Assembly (NCBI GenBank): GCA_029863355.1
Contig: JAOTVO010000128.1
Location: 1-7,279 of the forward strand
DNA length: 7,279 nucleotides
Source of the DNA: Candidatus Krumholzibacteriia bacterium
GTDB taxonomy: Bacteria; Krumholzibacteriota; Krumholzibacteria; WVZY01; JAKEHA01
Direction: 5' to 3'
Shown here: one piece after another, positions 6,594-7,279 of the stretch
Position numbering within the stretch: position 1 is the stretch's first letter
Layout: each line of letters opens with the position of its first letter
Position numbers and translations under genes: made by a program
The notes under the pieces: generated by a model
Told to the model about the DNA's origin: nothing
The model's database searches: none
Seen by the model: the letters and a program-made list of their open reading frames with translations, nothing else

Positions 6594-7279
6594 ACTTCTC
6601 GAGGATCGAGCGGATCTCCGCGGCGGCGCTCTCCAGGCACCAGCGCGGCGCGCGGCGTCCGTATAGCGTCTCCTCGATGGCGCGGTTCAGGATGTCCTCC
6701 ATCTCGACCCAGCCGGGATGGGCGGGCGGCGTGCGGCTGGTGAGCGCCTGCTCGACGAACACGCGCACCCTGGCGTCGGCGGTGAAGGCGGAGTCCGCGA
6801 GCGCGCCTACGTGCGCGGGGAAGACGCTCTCGGCGCCCAGCGAGAGCGCCTTGGCCTGCTCGTAGCCCTGGAGAAAGCGCGCCAGCGCGAGCGCGGTCTC
6901 GCGCTGTTTCGAGCCGCGGAAGACGACCAACATCTCCGCTCCGGCGAAGCTGGCGTGCGTGCCCCGTCCGGGCGCCGGGCGCGGCACGAGCGCCACGCCG
7001 TAATCGAGCCCGGGCGCTTCCAGGCGGTAGTTGCGCAGGTTCCACGCGCCCGAAATCTGCATGCCGAGCTTGCCCGTCTTGAAGTAGTGGTCGAGCACCT
7101 CCTGCTTCTCCTGCAGGGCGTAGGGCGCCAGCGAGTGGTAGAACTCGAGGGCCTCCAGCGTCTCCGGACCGTCGACGACCACCTTGCCGCCGTCGTCGAG
7201 GATGCGGCCGCCGTTGCCCCAGGCGAAGGCCATGAACTTCTTGTAGAGGACGTAGCGTTCGCCGAGGTTCTGGCCGAAG
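6577..7279 (-). CDS. ABC transporter sugar-binding protein, C-terminal part (cut by window end)
   Basis: The last 233 residues of a family 1 extracellular solute-binding protein (MalE/UgpB type), which captures a sugar in the periplasm and hands it to the two permeases that follow. The frame stays open to the window end, so the start, signal peptide and N-terminal lobe are missing. The ATG at 7233 is internal, since in-frame residues FGQNLGERYVLYKKF precede it. Typical features are FAWGNGGRI, the stretch LGMQISGAWNLRNY that matches the family's G-x-M-x-x-x-G-x-W, and then FAGAEMLVVFRGSKQ. SVFPAHV follows, and a C-terminal helix (EIRSILEKYERRS) ends the protein. The gene overlaps the following permease by 17 nt. 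Family 1 binding proteins take mono- to oligosaccharides or glycerol-3-phosphate. The neighbours suggest GlcNAc/MurNAc-derived sugars, but no residue seen here proves it. Confidence 0.92.
   Translation of the reverse strand, partial: FGQNLGERYVLYKKFMAFAWGNGGRILDDGGKVVVDGPETLEALEFYHSLAPYALQEKQEVLDHYFKTGKLGMQISGAWNLRNYRLEAPGLDYGVALVPRPAPGRGTHASFAGAEMLVVFRGSKQRETALALARFLQGYEQAKALSLGAESVFPAHVGALADSAFTADARVRVFVEQALTSRTPPAHPGWVEMEDILNRAIEETLYGRRAPRWCLESAAAEIRSILEKYERRS

Noticed and set aside
1..7279. CRISPR array, insertion sequence or transposase
   Set aside because: I see no regularly spaced repeats, transposase motifs or terminal inverted repeats. The only clear inverted repeats are the two short hairpins flanking tRNA-Asp.

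Overview
The window comes from a high-GC bacterium. By eye the operon from about 584 to 7279 is near 70-77% GC, while positions 1-436 are nearer 53%. All convincing genes lie on the minus strand, so transcription runs from 7279 towards 1. The eukaryotic-type Ser/Thr kinase, the MalFG-type sugar importer and the 4-nt gene overlaps fit a large-genome Gram-negative lineage such as Acidobacteriota, Myxococcota, Gemmatimonadota or a related candidate phylum. The sequence alone does not decide which.

Positions 7279 to 584 hold one tightly packed gene string. In transcription order it is: the C-terminal part of an ABC sugar-binding protein (cut by the window edge), two MalF/MalG-type permeases, anhydro-N-acetylmuramic acid kinase (AnmK), an exported SpoIID/LytB-domain lytic transglycosylase, and a two-domain family 3 beta-N-acetylhexosaminidase (NagZ-like). 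Neighbouring genes overlap or are separated by fewer than 30 nt, so this looks like a single operon. Its promoter and first gene or genes lie beyond 7279.

The enzymes suggest peptidoglycan turnover and recovery. SpoIID-type enzymes cut stripped glycan strands and leave 1,6-anhydro-MurNAc ends. The importer could bring in the resulting sugars. NagZ would release GlcNAc, and AnmK would turn anhydro-MurNAc into MurNAc-6-phosphate. The ABC transporter's link to muropeptide sugars is inferred only from its neighbours. If correct, it would be an AmpG-independent uptake route. No ABC ATPase, MurQ etherase or regulator is visible in the window.

Positions 584 to 386 hold a tRNA-Asp(GTC) gene with its own likely promoter, whose -35 box contains the nagZ stop codon, and a strong hairpin terminator. 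Positions 385 to 1 hold a likely sigma70 promoter and the first 78 codons of a PknB-like Ser/Thr kinase that runs off the window. This last part has clearly lower GC, so the tRNA may mark a compositional boundary.
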